64,000 nucleotides of DNA from Thioalkalivibrio sp. ALE14 (GTDB lineage: Bacteria > Pseudomonadota > Gammaproteobacteria > Ectothiorhodospirales > Ectothiorhodospiraceae): contig NZ_AQXY01000030.1 of the NCBI RefSeq assembly GCF_000376845.1, positions 248,001 to 312,000 on the forward strand, in the 5' to 3' direction. Position 1 is the first letter of the stretch, and each line of letters opens with the position of its first letter. The notes under the pieces are model-generated. The model did no database searches. It saw only the letters and a list, made by a program, of their open reading frames with translations, and was not told where the DNA came from. This document shows, piece after piece, positions 49,092-59,657 of the stretch. The translations under genes and the position numbers were made by a program.

Positions 49092-49984
49092 GCGTCGCGG
49101 GTCAGGCGCTCCAGGGCCTCGCGATAGCGCGCGGCGGTCTGTTCCACCACTTCGGCGGGCAGCTCGGGGCCGGGCGCCTGCTTGTCCCAGTCCAGGGTCT
49201 CGAGGTAGTCGCGTACGTACTGCTTGTCGAAGGACTCGGGGCTGGTACCCGGCGCGTAGCGGTCGGCCGGCCAGAAGCGCGAGGAGTCCGGGGTCAGGAC
49301 CTCGTCGATCAGATGCAGGGTGCCGGCGGCATCGACGCCGAACTCGAACTTGGTGTCGGCGATGATGATGCCGCGCTCGGCCGCGTAGTCGCGCGCCATC
49401 GCATAGATCGCGAGTGCTGCATCACGCACCTGACGCGCTCGTTCTTCGCCGATGGTCGCTACCACGGAATCGAAGTCGATATTGGCATCGTGGTCGCCGA
49501 CGTCGGCCTTGGTGCTGGGGGTGAAGATCGCCTCCGGGAGCTTCGAGGCGAGCTCCAGGCCGGTCGGGAGCGGGATGCCGCAGACCGCGCCGCTGGCCTG
49601 GTAGTCCTTCCAGCCGGAGCCGATCAGGTACCCGCGCACCACGGCCTCCACCGGCAGGGCCTCCAGCCGGCGGATCACCAGGCTGCGTCCTTCCAGTGGG
49701 GCACGAATCGCCGGGTCCGGGATGAGCTGCTCCAGCGGGATGTCGGTCAGCTGGTTGGGGATGCCCAGTTCGCGCTGGATCTTGTCCATCCAGAACCGGG
49801 TGATCTCGGTCAGCACCCGGCCCTTGCCGGGCACGCCGGTCGGCAGGATCACGTCGAACGCGGACAGGCGGTCGGTGGTCACCATCAGCCAGTGGTCGGC
49901 ATCCACCGCGTAGAGGTCGCGTACCTTGCCGCGATGGACGAGTTCGAGGTCGGGGATATGGCTTTCGAGCAGGGTGTCAGTCAT
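49088..49984 (-). CDS. purC: SAICAR synthetase (phosphoribosylaminoimidazole-succinocarboxamide synthase)
   Basis: Ligates aspartate to CAIR in purine synthesis. The 298-residue enzyme shows [78 protein letters not shown] and [14 protein letters not shown]. It is the longer (about 295) yeast-like form rather than the 237-residue E. coli form. It is divergent from purE across inverted-repeat element C. In-pathway genes purE and purK lie on the other side. Confidence 0.97.
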   Translation of the reverse strand: MTDTLLESHIPDLELVHRGKVRDLYAVDADHWLMVTTDRLSAFDVILPTGVPGKGRVLTEITRFWMDKIQRELGIPNQLTDIPLEQLIPDPAIRAPLEGRSLVIRRLEALPVEAVVRGYLIGSGWKDYQASGAVCGIPLPTGLELASKLPEAIFTPSTKADVGDHDANIDFDSVVATIGEERARQVRDAALAIYAMARDYAAERGIIIADTKFEFGVDAAGTLHLIDEVLTPDSSRFWPADRYAPGTSPESFDKQYVRDYLETLDWDKQAPGPELPAEVVEQTAARYREALERLTRDA

Positions 49985-50014
49985 GCCGCGATTCTACCGG
50001 CCACGGGCCTACCG

Positions 50015-50219
50015 CACCACGATGCACAGAAAAGCGATTCACAGGGAGACGCGAAGGTCGGAAGATTTTAATGGTGGGAGCCAAGCGGGCCCGCCGCGAC
50101 GTGAGTCGCCGCCGGGTTAAGGAACAGCGTCCTTATTATTTTTCCTCCAATCTTCGCGTCTTCCTGTAGATCGCCCTTGACCTGGCTTTTCCGCGTGTCG
50201 TCGCGTGCTTCGTGGTGAA
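50015..50219 (+). repeat. Intergenic inverted-repeat element, copy C
   Basis: The left arm starts CACCACGATGCACAGAAAAG (50015) then GATTCACAGGGAGACGCGAA. The right arm, read on the other strand from 50219, gives TTCACCACGAAGCACGCGAC, then AGGTCAAGGGCGATCTACAG and GAAGACGCGAAGATTGG. The left arm has lost part of the CACGAAG tract. Spacer about 75 bases. The copy lies between divergent purC and purE and occupies most of that 277-base region, leaving 42 bases before purE. No gene is present. Confidence 0.82.
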
Positions 50220-50261
50220 CACGGCTTGTCGGGTGGGGCCGGGGTCGCTATCGTTCGGGCC

Positions 50262-50777
50262 ATGACTGAGACGGCTGGCAATAGGGCGCCGCGCGTGGGC
50301 GTGGTGATGGGGAGCACCTCCGACTGGGCGACTATGGAGCGCGCGGTGGATGTGCTGGACGAACTCGAGGTTCCGTTCGAGGCCCGGGTGGTCTCGGCCC
50401 ACCGGACCCCCGACTTGTTGTTCGAGTACGCCGAGAATGCGCGTGAACGCGGCCTGCAGGCGATCATCGCCGGGGCGGGCGGGGCCGCGCACCTGCCCGG
50501 CATGCTGGCGGCCAAGACGCCGGTGCCGGTGCTGGGTGTGCCGGTTGCCTCGCGCCACCTCAAGGGCCAGGATTCGCTGCTCTCGATCGTGCAGATGCCG
50601 AAGGGGATCCCGGTCGCGACCTTCGCGATCGGCGAGGCGGGCGCCGCCAACGCGGCGCTCTTTGCCGCCGCGATGCTGGCCAATAGCGATTCCGACCTGC
50701 GCGAGCGCCTGGATGCCTTTCGCCAGGCGCAGTGCGAGGCTGTGCTCGTACAGACCCTGCCGCCGGACCCGTCATGA
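50262..50777 (+). CDS. purE: N5-carboxyaminoimidazole ribonucleotide mutase
   Basis: Converts N5-CAIR to CAIR in purine synthesis. The 171-residue protein has the class I PurE signature [29 protein letters not shown] with the catalytic histidine, [17 protein letters not shown] and [23 protein letters not shown] 50262 is preferred; an upstream in-frame ATG at 50205 would start inside repeat element C. Its stop overlaps the purK ATG (ATGA), the usual purEK coupling. Confidence 0.97.
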   Translation: MTETAGNRAPRVGVVMGSTSDWATMERAVDVLDELEVPFEARVVSAHRTPDLLFEYAENARERGLQAIIAGAGGAAHLPGMLAAKTPVPVLGVPVASRHLKGQDSLLSIVQMPKGIPVATFAIGEAGAANAALFAAAMLANSDSDLRERLDAFRQAQCEAVLVQTLPPDPS

Positions 50778-51943
50778 TCCAGCCCCCCGCGACCCTCGGG
50801 CTGCTCGGTGGCGGGCAGCTCGGCCGCTATTTCGTGGAGGCCGCGCAGGGCATGGGCTATGCCGTCTGGGTGCTCGACCCGGACCCGGCCAGCCCGGCCG
50901 GGCGGGTGGCGGCGCGCCACTTGTGCCAGGCCTTTGACGACCCCGATGCCCTGCAGGCGCTGGCCGGGGCCTGCGAGGTGATTACTACCGAGTTCGAGAA
51001 CATCCCGCGCGCCGCGGTGGAGTGGCTGGATGCCCACGCCTGTCTGCGCCCCGGGCCACGCGCCCTGACGGTTGCCCAGGACCGCCTCGAGGAGAAGGCC
51101 TTTCTCGGCGAGATCGGCGTGGCGGTGGCCCCGTGGCAGGCGGTGCCGGCGGGCCTGACGTCCGAGGTGCAAACCGATGCCGGAGCCCCGGGTTTCCCGG
51201 CGATCCTGAAGACCGCGCGCTTGGGTTATGACGGCAAGGGGCAGGTGCGGCTGGCCGCGGCCGGCGAACTGCCGGCAGCGCATGCCGAGCTGGGCCAGGT
51301 GGACTGCGTGCTGGAGTCCCGGGTGGAGCTGGAGCGCGAGCTGTCGGTGCTGGTTGCGCGTACCGCCGATGGCGCCACCGAGGCCTTTCCGGTCGCGGAG
51401 AACACCCATCGCGACGGCATCCTGCACCTGACGCGTGTCCCGGCACGGGCCGGGGACGAGGTGCGCGAGCGCGCCACGGCTATCGCCCGGCACGTCGCCG
51501 AGCGGCTCGATTATCAGGGGGTGCTGGCGGTCGAGTTCTTCCTCACGGCGGACGGCGAACTGCTGGTCAACGAGATCGCGCCGCGTCCCCACAATTCCGG
51601 GCATTACAGCCTGGATGCCTGCACCGTCAGCCAGTTCGAGCAGCAGGTGCGCGCGGTCTGCGGACTAGGCCTGGCGCCGGCCCTGCTGACCACGCCGGTG
51701 GCGATGGTGAATCTGCTGGGCGACCTGTGGCCCGCGGGCGGCGCACCCGACTGGAAAGGTGTGCTGGCGGCCGGCCGGGCGCGGTTGCACCTCTACGGCA
51801 AGGCCGAGGCGCGCCCGGGGCGCAAGATGGGCCATGTCAACGTGCTGGGCCTCCCGGGCGAGGACGATGCCGCCGCCGCAGCCTCCACCGCCGAGACCCT
51901 GTGGCAGGGCCTGGCCGACGCCGTTGGGGAGGGCGTGGCATGA
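50774..51943 (+). CDS. purK: N5-carboxyaminoimidazole ribonucleotide synthase
   Basis: ATP-grasp enzyme carboxylating AIR with bicarbonate. The 389-residue protein starts [17 protein letters not shown] and has [26 protein letters not shown], the ATP/Mg motif [30 protein letters not shown] region and [12 protein letters not shown] 50774 overlaps purE by 4 bases. The stop overlaps the methyltransferase start by 4 bases, so purE, purK and two more genes form one transcription unit. Confidence 0.97.
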   Translation: MIQPPATLGLLGGGQLGRYFVEAAQGMGYAVWVLDPDPASPAGRVAARHLCQAFDDPDALQALAGACEVITTEFENIPRAAVEWLDAHACLRPGPRALTVAQDRLEEKAFLGEIGVAVAPWQAVPAGLTSEVQTDAGAPGFPAILKTARLGYDGKGQVRLAAAGELPAAHAELGQVDCVLESRVELERELSVLVARTADGATEAFPVAENTHRDGILHLTRVPARAGDEVRERATAIARHVAERLDYQGVLAVEFFLTADGELLVNEIAPRPHNSGHYSLDACTVSQFEQQVRAVCGLGLAPALLTTPVAMVNLLGDLWPAGGAPDWKGVLAAGRARLHLYGKAEARPGRKMGHVNVLGLPGEDDAAAAASTAETLWQGLADAVGEGVA

Positions 51944-52557
51944 GTGAGGCCTTCCCCAGCGCCCAGGCGCGACGCGCCCGGCAGACAGAGCTCAAGCGCG
52001 ACCTTGAGTTCGAGGACACCCTGGCGGGCGAGCATCTGCGGTTTCGCACCACCTGGGGGCTGTTCTCCCCGCGGCGAATCGACGACGGCACCCGCATGCT
52101 GCTGGAGCGCATCGAGGTGCATCCGGCGGACGCCTGCCTGGACCTTGGCTGCGGCTACGGCCCGATCGGCCTGACGCTTGCGCGCAAGGCCCCGCAGGGG
52201 TTGACCACCCTGGTCGATACCAACTATCTGGCGGTGGAGTACAGCCAGCGCAACGCCGAGCTCAACGGCATCGCCAATGTGGAGTGTCTGACCAGTAACG
52301 GCTTCTCGCGCATCCGCGATCGGCGGTTCGATCTGGTTACCTCCAACCTGCCGGCCAAGGTCGGGCGCGAGATGCTGCAGACCTACCTGCTGGACGCCCA
52401 CGAGCAGATGAACCCCGGCGGGCGCATCTATGTCGTAACCATTACCGGGCTACGGCGGTTCATCGAGAAGGGGTTCAAGGACGTGTTCGGCAACTACGAC
52501 AAGGTCAAGCAGGGCCGCGAGTACACCGTCGCGGCCGCCGTGCGCGAGCCCGACTGA
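51940..52557 (+). CDS. Class I SAM-dependent methyltransferase (RsmC-like small domain)
   Basis: A 205-residue methyltransferase with SAM motif I LDLGCGYGPIGLTLA (about 66-80), acidic loop LVDTNYLAVEYSQRN and motif IV SNLPAKVG in place of NPPF. It resembles the catalytic half of RsmC/RlmG and YbiN-like MTS proteins that methylate guanine in rRNA, but lacks their N-terminal domain. The target is unknown. It overlaps purK by ATGA and is followed 2 bases later by a membrane protein gene. Confidence 0.85.
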   Translation: MSEAFPSAQARRARQTELKRDLEFEDTLAGEHLRFRTTWGLFSPRRIDDGTRMLLERIEVHPADACLDLGCGYGPIGLTLARKAPQGLTTLVDTNYLAVEYSQRNAELNGIANVECLTSNGFSRIRDRRFDLVTSNLPAKVGREMLQTYLLDAHEQMNPGGRIYVVTITGLRRFIEKGFKDVFGNYDKVKQGREYTVAAAVREPD

Positions 52558-52559
52558 GC

Positions 52560-53225
52560 ATGGTCGAGGGGGCGGGCGAACTCCCGGTCGCGCTCCGCGT
52601 GCTGTCCGCCGTGCTGTTGGGCATTGGCATGGTGGTAATGCTTCGGCGCATGCCCTGGGAGGCCTTCTTCGTGCCCGGGCGCGCGCAGTTGTTCGTGATC
52701 GCCACGCTCTGCCTGCTGCTGATCTGGAGCCTGCGGGCCCAGACCCTGGATGGCCTGGCCCTGCATTTCCTTGGCATGACCACCGTGACCCTGATGTTCG
52801 GCTGGCAGCTGGCGATCCTGATGGTCTTTCTGGTGGTGGCGACCCTCGGTCTGTTCGGCGCCCTGCCGCTGGCCGCCTTTCCGTTGACGGTACTGCTGGC
52901 CGGCATCCTTCCGGTCGCGGTTACCTGGGGATTGCTGCGGCTGTCCCAGGCCTACCTGCCCGCGCACATGTTCATCTATCTCTACGCGGTTGGCTTCCTC
53001 GGCGGGGCGCTGTCGGTGGTGGCCACCGTGCTGGCGTCGGCGGTGATCTACGGGCTGTTTACCGAGCTGGCCTGGGTCGACATCTACCGCGATTACCTGC
53101 GTTACCTGGCGTTGCTGGTGCTGCCCGAGGCGGTCATCAACGGGATCGTCATCACCGGGCTGGTAATGGTGCGTCCCGAGTGGCTGGCGACCTGGTCGGA
53201 CGAACGCTACATCCACGGGCGTTGA
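52560..53225 (+). CDS. CbiM-like / energy-coupling factor permease family membrane protein (COG3235 type)
   Basis: A 221-residue very hydrophobic protein with six or seven predicted helices. It resembles solo CbiM-like substrate-capture proteins: the segment LPAHMFIYLYAVGFLGGALSV and the C-terminal VLPEAVINGIVITGLVMVRPEWL are typical. CbiM/NikM proteins bind Co2+ or Ni2+ and work with ATPase (CbiO/Q) modules; none is adjacent, and the usual N-terminal MHIxDG metal motif is absent. It may be a metal-unrelated relative. It begins 2 bases after the methyltransferase stop. Substrate unassigned. Confidence 0.72.
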   Translation: MVEGAGELPVALRVLSAVLLGIGMVVMLRRMPWEAFFVPGRAQLFVIATLCLLLIWSLRAQTLDGLALHFLGMTTVTLMFGWQLAILMVFLVVATLGLFGALPLAAFPLTVLLAGILPVAVTWGLLRLSQAYLPAHMFIYLYAVGFLGGALSVVATVLASAVIYGLFTELAWVDIYRDYLRYLALLVLPEAVINGIVITGLVMVRPEWLATWSDERYIHGR

Positions 53226-53370
53226 CTCTTCCGTTGGCGCCATGGAGCGGTCTGCGGCCATTTCCATGGTTGGTTCTGTGTTAATGCAGCATTCAGGAAG
53301 CGCCTGCTAATGTTCGCATCAAGACGGGGCGTGAGCTCCGTCCAGGATCGAGAACGAGGAGACCACAACA

Positions 53371-53694
53371 ATGAAAACCAAGCTGTTCGTGCTGGCCGGT
53401 ATCGCCGGCAGCATCCTGATGCTGTCCACCGCTGCCCAGGCTGCCGATATCCAGGCGGGTCAGTCCAAGTACCAGGCGGTGTGTGCCAGCTGCCACGGTG
53501 CGCAGGCTCAGGGCCAGGCGATCTTCCCGGCGCTGGCCGGCAAGGACGCGGGCTACCTGGCAGACCTGCTGGAACGCTATCGCGCCGGCGAGGAAGTGGG
53601 CGACAACACCGCCCTGATGCGTCCGCAGGCGCAGTCGCTCAGCGATGACGACATCGCCAATCTGTCGAGCTATATCGCCACCGAATTCAACTGA
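53371..53694 (+). CDS. Small periplasmic class I c-type cytochrome
   Basis: A 107-residue monohaem cytochrome. The signal peptide (1-24, [14 protein letters not shown]) exports it. The haem site is CASCH (residues about 38-42), and the distal methionine is in [23 protein letters not shown], the c4/c5/c553-like pattern. It probably ferries electrons from periplasmic oxidations to an oxidase, which suits a sulfur oxidiser, but no partner gene is near. GAGGAG lies 9 bases before the ATG. A strong stem-loop follows the stop. The 145-base upstream gap contains TGCTAATGT (53308-53316), a possible extended -10. Confidence 0.93.
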   Translation: MKTKLFVLAGIAGSILMLSTAAQAADIQAGQSKYQAVCASCHGAQAQGQAIFPALAGKDAGYLADLLERYRAGEEVGDNTALMRPQAQSLSDDDIANLSSYIATEFN

Positions 53695-53727
53695 TTCGGG
53701 GCCAGGCAAAGACAGTACAAGCCGTCG

Positions 53728-53760
53728 GCGGGCCGGGGATCTCCCCGGCCCGCTTGCGTT
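53728..53760 (+). terminator. Stem-loop terminator after the cytochrome gene
   Basis: GCGGGCCGGGG (53728-53738) pairs perfectly with CCCCGGCCCGC (53743-53753) around a 4-base loop. The tail TTGCGTTGG is only moderately T-rich. Position 33 bases after the cytochrome stop supports a terminator. Confidence 0.65.
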
Positions 53761-53882
53761 GGAGGGCGCGTCACATGCGCCGTCTTTTGCCTGGCATGGC
53801 GGCATCCGGTAAAGTTTCGCGGTTCCGAGAGCGCGGCCGACGGTCGGTCCTGCTTCACCCGAGATTCCTGCGAGGCTTCACC

Positions 53883-54572
53883 ATGGCACAACCCGATTTC
53901 ATCGCCCCGTCCATCCTGTCCGCCGATTTCGCCCGTCTGGGCGAGGAAGTCGACAACGTCCTGGCTGCCGGCGCCGACACCGTCCACTTCGACGTGATGG
54001 ACAATCACTACGTGCCGAACCTGACCATCGGCCCGCTGGTCTGCGATGCCCTGCGCAAGCATGGCGTGACCGCGCCGATCGACGTGCACCTGATGGTCAA
54101 GCCGGTGGACCGCATCATCCCGGACTTCGCCCAGGCCGGGGCCAGCTACATCACCTTCCACCCGGAGGCGTCGGATCACATCGACCGCACCCTGCAGCTG
54201 ATCCACTCCGAGGGCTGCAAGGCCGGGCTGGTGTTCAACCCGGCGACCCCGCTGTCCTATCTCGAGTACGTGATGGACAAGGTCGACATGATCCTGCTGA
54301 TGTCGGTGAACCCGGGTTTTGGTGGCCAGAAGTTCATCCCGAACACCCTCGACAAGCTGCGCGCCGCGCGCAAGATGATCGACGACTCAGGGCGTGACAT
54401 CCGCCTCGAGATCGACGGCGGCGTGAAGGCCGACAACATCCGCGAGATCAAGGCCGCCGGGGCTGACACCTTCGTCGCCGGGTCCGCGATCTTCGGTGCC
54501 GGCAGCGACGCCGACCCGAACCGCTACGACAGCATCATCCAGCAGATGCGCGACGAGCTGGCCAAGGCCTGA
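53883..54572 (+). CDS. rpe: Ribulose-phosphate 3-epimerase
   Basis: Interconverts ribulose 5-phosphate and xylulose 5-phosphate, needed in the Calvin cycle and pentose phosphate pathway. The 229-residue TIM barrel has [35 protein letters not shown] with metal and catalytic aspartate, [26 protein letters not shown] and [13 protein letters not shown] 53883 matches the family start. gph follows 23 bases later; rpe-gph-trpE is a common gammaproteobacterial order. Confidence 0.98.
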   Translation: MAQPDFIAPSILSADFARLGEEVDNVLAAGADTVHFDVMDNHYVPNLTIGPLVCDALRKHGVTAPIDVHLMVKPVDRIIPDFAQAGASYITFHPEASDHIDRTLQLIHSEGCKAGLVFNPATPLSYLEYVMDKVDMILLMSVNPGFGGQKFIPNTLDKLRAARKMIDDSGRDIRLEIDGGVKADNIREIKAAGADTFVAGSAIFGAGSDADPNRYDSIIQQMRDELAKA

Positions 54573-54595
54573 TCCGGCCGCGACTGGAGACCGGG

Positions 54596-55279
54596 ATGTC
54601 CCTGAAACGCCCCCGCATGATCCTGATCGACCTGGACGGCACGCTGATCGACAGCGTGCCGGACCTGGCCTTTAGTGTGGATGCGATGATGCGCGAGCTG
54701 GGCCTGCCCGAGCGCGGCGAGCCGGCCGTGCGCAACTGGGTCGGCAACGGTGTGGAGCGGCTGGTCAAGCGGGCGCTGGTGAACGACCTTGACGGCGAGC
54801 CGGATGCGGAGGCGTTCGAGCGCGCGCTGCCGGTGTTTATGCGCATCTACCAGGAGAACACCGCCGGGCGCTCGCCGCTTTATCCAGGCGTGCGCGAGGG
54901 GCTGGACCAGCTCAAGGCCGCAGGCTATCGGCTGGGTTGTGTCACCAACAAGGCCGAACGCTTCACCGTGCCGCTGCTGCGCGAAAAGGGGATCCTCGAC
55001 ACCTTCGAGATCGTGGTCGCCGGCGACGCCCTGCCGCAGAAAAAGCCGGACCCGGCGCCACTGCTGCACGCGGCGCGGGAACTGGGCGTGGAGCCCTCCG
55101 AGTCGCTGATGGTCGGGGACTCGAAGAGCGACGTGAAGGCGGCGCGTGCCGCCGGCTTCCAGGTGGTCTGCATGACCTACGGCTACAACCACGGCAATGA
55201 CATCCGCGACGAGAACCCGGACGCGGTTCTCGACCGGTTGGATGAATTGCCCAATCTGTTGCCCGCACAGGCGGCCTAG
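54596..55279 (+). CDS. gph: Phosphoglycolate phosphatase
   Basis: A HAD-superfamily hydrolase of 227 residues. HAD motif I is ILIDLDGTLIDSVPDL, motif II CVTNKAERF, and motif III/IV QKKPDPAPLLHAARELG with LMVGDSKSDVKAARAAG. In autotrophs it removes 2-phosphoglycolate formed by RuBisCO oxygenation (CbbZ role). It follows rpe by 23 bases. A 102-base gap then precedes trpE, without an obvious tryptophan leader peptide. Confidence 0.95.
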   Translation: MSLKRPRMILIDLDGTLIDSVPDLAFSVDAMMRELGLPERGEPAVRNWVGNGVERLVKRALVNDLDGEPDAEAFERALPVFMRIYQENTAGRSPLYPGVREGLDQLKAAGYRLGCVTNKAERFTVPLLREKGILDTFEIVVAGDALPQKKPDPAPLLHAARELGVEPSESLMVGDSKSDVKAARAAGFQVVCMTYGYNHGNDIRDENPDAVLDRLDELPNLLPAQAA

Positions 55280-55381
55280 GGAAACACTGACCAATGATTG
55301 CAACGGACCGGACAACGGAGCGATGGCGACACGGCGAATGACCCGCCGCGCCGTCCATCCCCCTTGTCAGGAACCGTTGTG

Positions 55382-56869
55382 ATGACCCCCGAACAGTTCG
55401 ATCAGCTGGCCCGAGAGGGCTATAACCGCATCCCGCTGGTGCGCGAGGTCCTCGCGGATCTCGAGACCCCGCTGTCCATCTTCCTCAAGCTGGCCAACCG
55501 CCCGTATTCCTATCTCTTCGAGTCCGTCCAGGGCGGGGAGCGCTGGGGCCGCTATTCCTTCATTGGCCTGCCGGCGCGTACGCGGGTGCGCGTGCATGGC
55601 CACGACATCACCGTGGAGACCGATGGCGAGGTAGTCGAGCAGGCCACCGAGGCCGACCCGCTGGCCTGGATCGAGGCCTACCAGGCGCGCTTCAAGGCCG
55701 CCGACCTGCCGGGCCTGCCGCGCTTCACCGGTGGCCTGGTCGGCTATTTCGGGTTCGAGACCGTGCGCCTGATCGAGCCGCGCCTGGAGGGCCCGGAGAA
55801 GCCCGACGCCCTGGGACTGCCGGATATCCTGCTGATGGTCTCGGAGGAGGTCGTGGTCTACGACAACCTCTCCGGCCGGCTGTACCTGGTGGTGCACGCC
55901 GATGCGACGCAGGCCGATGGCCAGGCCGTGGCTGCGGCGCGGCTGGATGAGCTGGAGACCCGCCTGGGCGAGCCCCTGGTGCCCCCGGAGGATCCGCCGC
56001 ATCCGCACGCGGTGCCGGAATACATCCCCGGCTGGTCGGCCGAGGGCTTCCAGGCCGCGGTCGCGCGGGCGCAGGAATACATCATGGACGGCGACGTGAT
56101 GCAGGTGGTGCTGGCGCAGCGCATGAGCGTCCCGTTCTCCGCCCCGCCGCTGAATCTCTACCGCGCCCTGCGGGCGCTGAATCCGTCCCCGTACATGTAC
56201 TACCTCGATCTGGACGATCACCACGTGGTCGGGGCCTCCCCGGAGATCCTGGTGCGTCTGGAGGACGACCGCGTGACCGTGCGCCCGATCGCCGGCACCC
56301 GTCCGCGCGGGCGCACCGAGGAGGAAGACCGTGCGCTGGAGGCCGAGCTGCTGGCGGACCCGAAGGAGCGCGCCGAGCACTTGATGCTGATCGATCTCGG
56401 CCGCAACGACGTCGGCCGGGTCTGCGAGATCGGCTCGGTGGAGGTGACCGACACCATGAGCATCGAGCGCTACTCGCACGTGATGCACATCGTCTCCAAT
56501 GTGGAGGGCCGGCTGGCCCCGGGGCACTCGCCGATGGACGTGCTGCGGGCGACCTTTCCCGCCGGGACCGTCTCCGGCGCGCCCAAGATCCGCGCGCTGG
56601 AGATCATTGACGAGCTGGAGCCGGTGAAGCGTGGGCCGTATTCCGGTGCCGTGGGCTATTTGTCCTGGTCGGGCAACATGGATACCGCGATCGCGATCCG
56701 AACGGCCGTGCTGCATGACGGCGAGCTGCATATCCAGGCCGGGGCGGGTGTGGTCCACGACTCGGTCCCGGAAAGCGAATGGCAGGAGACCCTGAACAAG
56801 GGGCGGGCGGTGGTGCGCGCGGCCGAGACCGCCCTGGGCGGCCTGGGGCCGCGCCGCCACCGCGACTGA
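55382..56869 (+). CDS. trpE: Anthranilate synthase component I
   Basis: Converts chorismate to anthranilate with ammonia from TrpG. The 495-residue protein starts [21 protein letters not shown]-like, carries the feedback element region [16 protein letters not shown]-type (here [16 protein letters not shown]), and ends with the catalytic core [57 protein letters not shown] and [14 protein letters not shown] 55382 has AGGA upstream; the in-frame ATG at 55298 is rejected because the extension is unlike TrpE. The trpG gene is displaced by an inserted hydrolase gene. Confidence 0.97.
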   Translation: MTPEQFDQLAREGYNRIPLVREVLADLETPLSIFLKLANRPYSYLFESVQGGERWGRYSFIGLPARTRVRVHGHDITVETDGEVVEQATEADPLAWIEAYQARFKAADLPGLPRFTGGLVGYFGFETVRLIEPRLEGPEKPDALGLPDILLMVSEEVVVYDNLSGRLYLVVHADATQADGQAVAAARLDELETRLGEPLVPPEDPPHPHAVPEYIPGWSAEGFQAAVARAQEYIMDGDVMQVVLAQRMSVPFSAPPLNLYRALRALNPSPYMYYLDLDDHHVVGASPEILVRLEDDRVTVRPIAGTRPRGRTEEEDRALEAELLADPKERAEHLMLIDLGRNDVGRVCEIGSVEVTDTMSIERYSHVMHIVSNVEGRLAPGHSPMDVLRATFPAGTVSGAPKIRALEIIDELEPVKRGPYSGAVGYLSWSGNMDTAIAIRTAVLHDGELHIQAGAGVVHDSVPESEWQETLNKGRAVVRAAETALGGLGPRRHRD

Positions 56870-56879
56870 GGGGGTGGCC

Positions 56880-57680
56880 ATGCGCGGCGGCCTTCGCATC
56901 CTGTTGCTGGCGCTGGTGGTGTGGCTGCTGCCGGGGCTGGCGGCGGCGCAGATCGTGGTGCTGGTCCCCGGGGGCTGGGATCGCGGCGACGGCTTTCGCC
57001 ATGCCGGAGTCACCGCAGCCCTGAATGCCGCCGGATATGCCGATGGCGGCCGGGCCCGGGCCCGGCCGGAGGCCCCCTGGTTCGATCGTGCGCCGGATCC
57101 GGCGCCGCGCCAGTTCTACACCGTGGACCTGCCGGCGGGCGGGGTGCCCCCCGAACGCGCGCGGGCGCTGGGTCAGGTCGTCGAGGCCCTGACGCGGCGC
57201 CATCCGGGGCAGGAACTGGTGCTGGTCGGGCATTCCAGTGGCGGCGTCGTGGCGCGCGAGTTGCTGGTGCGCCAGCCGCACCCGGCCATCTCCACCCTGG
57301 TGACGTTTTCCGCTCCGCATGCGGGGGGCGGCTGGTCCGCCCTGGCGCGTTCGGTGACGGATGCGCTGGCCGACTCGGCCCTGGGGCTTTACGCCCCGTT
57401 TATCGGGCTCGAGGGCATGCACCGGCGCGAGGGCCTCTGGGGGCCGGAGGGCACCTCGCCGGATGCGGCCCACCTCGAGTGGCTGAATACGCGGGAACAC
57501 CCGCCCATCCGCTACGTGTCGGTGGTCCGCCTGGCCGACCCCTGGGTGGATGCTGCCAGTCAGGATATGAACCGTCTCCCGGCCCTGCGCGGCCGGGCGC
57601 ATACCCTCCCGAGCCCCGGCGGGCACCGGCTGGAGGCCGCCGACGGCACTCTGCTGGCGGCGCTGCTGTTGCCGCGATGA
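56880..57680 (+). CDS. Secreted alpha/beta hydrolase (lipase/esterase-like)
   Basis: A 266-residue protein with a signal peptide (1-21, [17 protein letters not shown]). The nucleophile elbow is G-H-S-S-G-G (about residues 119-124, [16 protein letters not shown]). The aspartate is probably in RLADPWVD and the histidine in [13 protein letters not shown] near the C-terminus. The strand [17 protein letters not shown] bears the oxyanion region. Closest in style to PGAP1/lipase-like esterases; the substrate is unknown. ATG 56880 has GAGGGGG upstream. It sits 10 bases after trpE and 142 before trpG, interrupting the trp genes. Confidence 0.78.
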   Translation: MRGGLRILLLALVVWLLPGLAAAQIVVLVPGGWDRGDGFRHAGVTAALNAAGYADGGRARARPEAPWFDRAPDPAPRQFYTVDLPAGGVPPERARALGQVVEALTRRHPGQELVLVGHSSGGVVARELLVRQPHPAISTLVTFSAPHAGGGWSALARSVTDALADSALGLYAPFIGLEGMHRREGLWGPEGTSPDAAHLEWLNTREHPPIRYVSVVRLADPWVDAASQDMNRLPALRGRAHTLPSPGGHRLEAADGTLLAALLLPR

Positions 57681-57822
57681 GGGTGCCCGGTTTCGCCAGC
57701 GCCCATGCGGTTGCGGGTCGGCGGCCCCGGGGCCGGGTTATGCTGGGCCCTGTCCGCTCCACGCGCGTGAACATCGATTCGCGCGGCGGTCCTGTTTCCT
57801 CTGTTCTCCAGGGACGTTCGTC

Positions 57823-58416
57823 ATGATCCTGATGCTCGACAACTACGACTCCTTCACCTTCAACCTGGTCCAGTACTTGGGCGAGCTGGGGGCAGAGGTG
57901 GTGGTGCACCGCAACGACTGCATCACCCCGGAGCAGATCGCGGATCTGGCCCCCGAGGGGATCGTGATCTCGCCCGGCCCCTGCACGCCGAACGAGGCCG
58001 GGGTATCGCTGGAGGTGATCCGGCGCTTTGCCGGCGAGATCCCGATCCTCGGCGTCTGCCTCGGACACCAGGCGATCGGCCAGGTCTTCGGCGGTCGCGT
58101 AGTGCGGGCGCGCGAGATCATGCATGGCAAGACCTCGCCGGTGCACCACACCGGCGTCGGGGTGTTCGCCGGGCTCGAGAATCCGCTGGAGGCGACGCGT
58201 TACCACTCCCTGGTGGTCGAGGCCGCGAGCCTGCCGGATTGCCTGGAGGTCACCGCCTGGACCGAGCGCGAGGATGGCTCGCGGGACGAGATCATGGGCC
58301 TGCGCCACCGCGAGCTGGATGTCGAGGGCGTGCAGTTCCACCCGGAATCCATCCTGACCCGCCAGGGCCACGAACTCCTCGACAACTTCCTCCGCCGACT
58401 GCCCCAGCCGGCGTGA
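57823..58416 (+). CDS. trpG: Anthranilate synthase component II (glutamine amidotransferase)
   Basis: A 197-residue class I amidotransferase supplying ammonia to TrpE; possibly shared with p-aminobenzoate synthase (PabA). It begins [20 protein letters not shown]. The catalytic cysteine is in [17 protein letters not shown], with the RYHSLVVE segment and the histidine/glutamate pair in [10 protein letters not shown]. Its stop overlaps the GTG start of the MFS gene. In Pseudomonas trpG is followed directly by trpD; here the MFS gene separates them. Confidence 0.96.
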   Translation: MILMLDNYDSFTFNLVQYLGELGAEVVVHRNDCITPEQIADLAPEGIVISPGPCTPNEAGVSLEVIRRFAGEIPILGVCLGHQAIGQVFGGRVVRAREIMHGKTSPVHHTGVGVFAGLENPLEATRYHSLVVEAASLPDCLEVTAWTEREDGSRDEIMGLRHRELDVEGVQFHPESILTRQGHELLDNFLRRLPQPA

Positions 58417-59627
58417 CCCAGACTCGACGCACCCGGTGGCGCTTTGCGTTGCTGGTGGCGCCGCTGTCGATGCTGGCGCCATTCTCGCTGGACACCTATC
58501 TGCCTTCGTTCCCGGCGATGGCGGAGGCCCTGCGGGTGGACTCCGGCGCGATGCAGGCGACCCTGTCGGCCTATCTGGTCGCATTCGCGCTCGCGACCCT
58601 GGTGGCCGGCCCGCTGTCGGATACCTTTGGCCGGCGCCCGGTGGTTTTGTGGGCGCTGGTCGGCTACGTGATCAGCTCCCTGCTACTGGTGCTGGCGGTC
58701 GAGTACTGGCAGGTGATGGGGTTGCGGGTTGGACAGGGTCTGTCCGCGGCGGCCGGGATTGTGGTCGGGCGCGCGGTCGTGCGCGACCGCTTCGAGGCCA
58801 TCGATGCCCGCCGCGTGCTGGCGCTGATTACCATGATGTTCGCGATTGGTCCGGCGGCTGCCCCGATTGTGGGGGGGTATCTGCAGGCGGGGTTCGGCTG
58901 GCGGTCGGTGTTCCTGTTCCTGACCCTGTATGGCGCAATCCTGTTGCTGGCGATCCGGACCTGGCTGCCGGAGACCCTGCCGCCGGTCGGGCGGGCCTCC
59001 GGCAAGCCGGCCCTGATCCTGCGGGGGTATCTCGGGACCCTCGGCAATCCGCCGTTTCTGCGCCCGGCCCTGGTACATGCCGGTCTGTTCGGGGCGATGT
59101 TCCTGTTCGTCGCGGCCTCCCCGACGGTGATCTATGTCCATCTGGGCGGGCAGGAACAGGATTTCTGGTGGCTGTTCCTGCCGCTGGTGGGCGGTCTGGT
59201 GGTGGGCGGTTTCATCGCGGGGCGCACCGCCAGCCTGCTGAGCCCGCCGCTGGCGATCAGTATCGGCGTGGGGCTGGCCGGGATCTCCCTGGCGCTGGTG
59301 GCGCTGGGGATCGTGACCGACGGGCCCGTGGTCGCGGTCACCCTGCCGTTCGCGCTGTACAGCTTTGCGCTGGCCACGGCCGTGCCCTCGCTGAATCTGT
59401 TGGCCCTGGACTGCTATCCGGGCGCCCGGGGCATGGCCTCGGCCATGCAGGCCTTCCTGCAACTGGGCTTCAGCGCCCTGCTGGCACTGTTTCTGGTGGA
59501 TCGCCTGGACGACCATCTGCCGTGGCTGATCGGCGGTTCGCTGGTGATCTGGGCGGCCGCGGCCCTGTTGTGGTGGACCGGGCCGGAGGCGCGCGGTCGT
59601 CGCACCCCGGCGCGGGCGTTACACTAG
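58413..59627 (+). CDS. MFS drug-resistance transporter, Bcr/CflA family
   Basis: A 404-residue protein with twelve predicted membrane helices. The Bcr/CflA signature appears near the start: [47 protein letters not shown], and [23 protein letters not shown]. It exports small molecules by proton antiport; the substrate is unknown. The start is GTG 58413, overlapping the trpG stop, because no ATG is available before the first helix. Lying between trpG and trpD it may export an aromatic amino acid or intermediate, or be a chance insertion. Confidence 0.88.
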   Translation: MTQTRRTRWRFALLVAPLSMLAPFSLDTYLPSFPAMAEALRVDSGAMQATLSAYLVAFALATLVAGPLSDTFGRRPVVLWALVGYVISSLLLVLAVEYWQVMGLRVGQGLSAAAGIVVGRAVVRDRFEAIDARRVLALITMMFAIGPAAAPIVGGYLQAGFGWRSVFLFLTLYGAILLLAIRTWLPETLPPVGRASGKPALILRGYLGTLGNPPFLRPALVHAGLFGAMFLFVAASPTVIYVHLGGQEQDFWWLFLPLVGGLVVGGFIAGRTASLLSPPLAISIGVGLAGISLALVALGIVTDGPVVAVTLPFALYSFALATAVPSLNLLALDCYPGARGMASAMQAFLQLGFSALLALFLVDRLDDHLPWLIGGSLVIWAAAALLWWTGPEARGRRTPARALH

Positions 59628-59657
59628 CCGCTTCGATTTTCCCGCAGGAGCGATCCC

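Noticed and set aside
55280-55381. trp leader-peptide attenuator before trpE
   Set aside because: No short frame with adjacent tryptophan codons and no terminator hairpin was seen in this gap.
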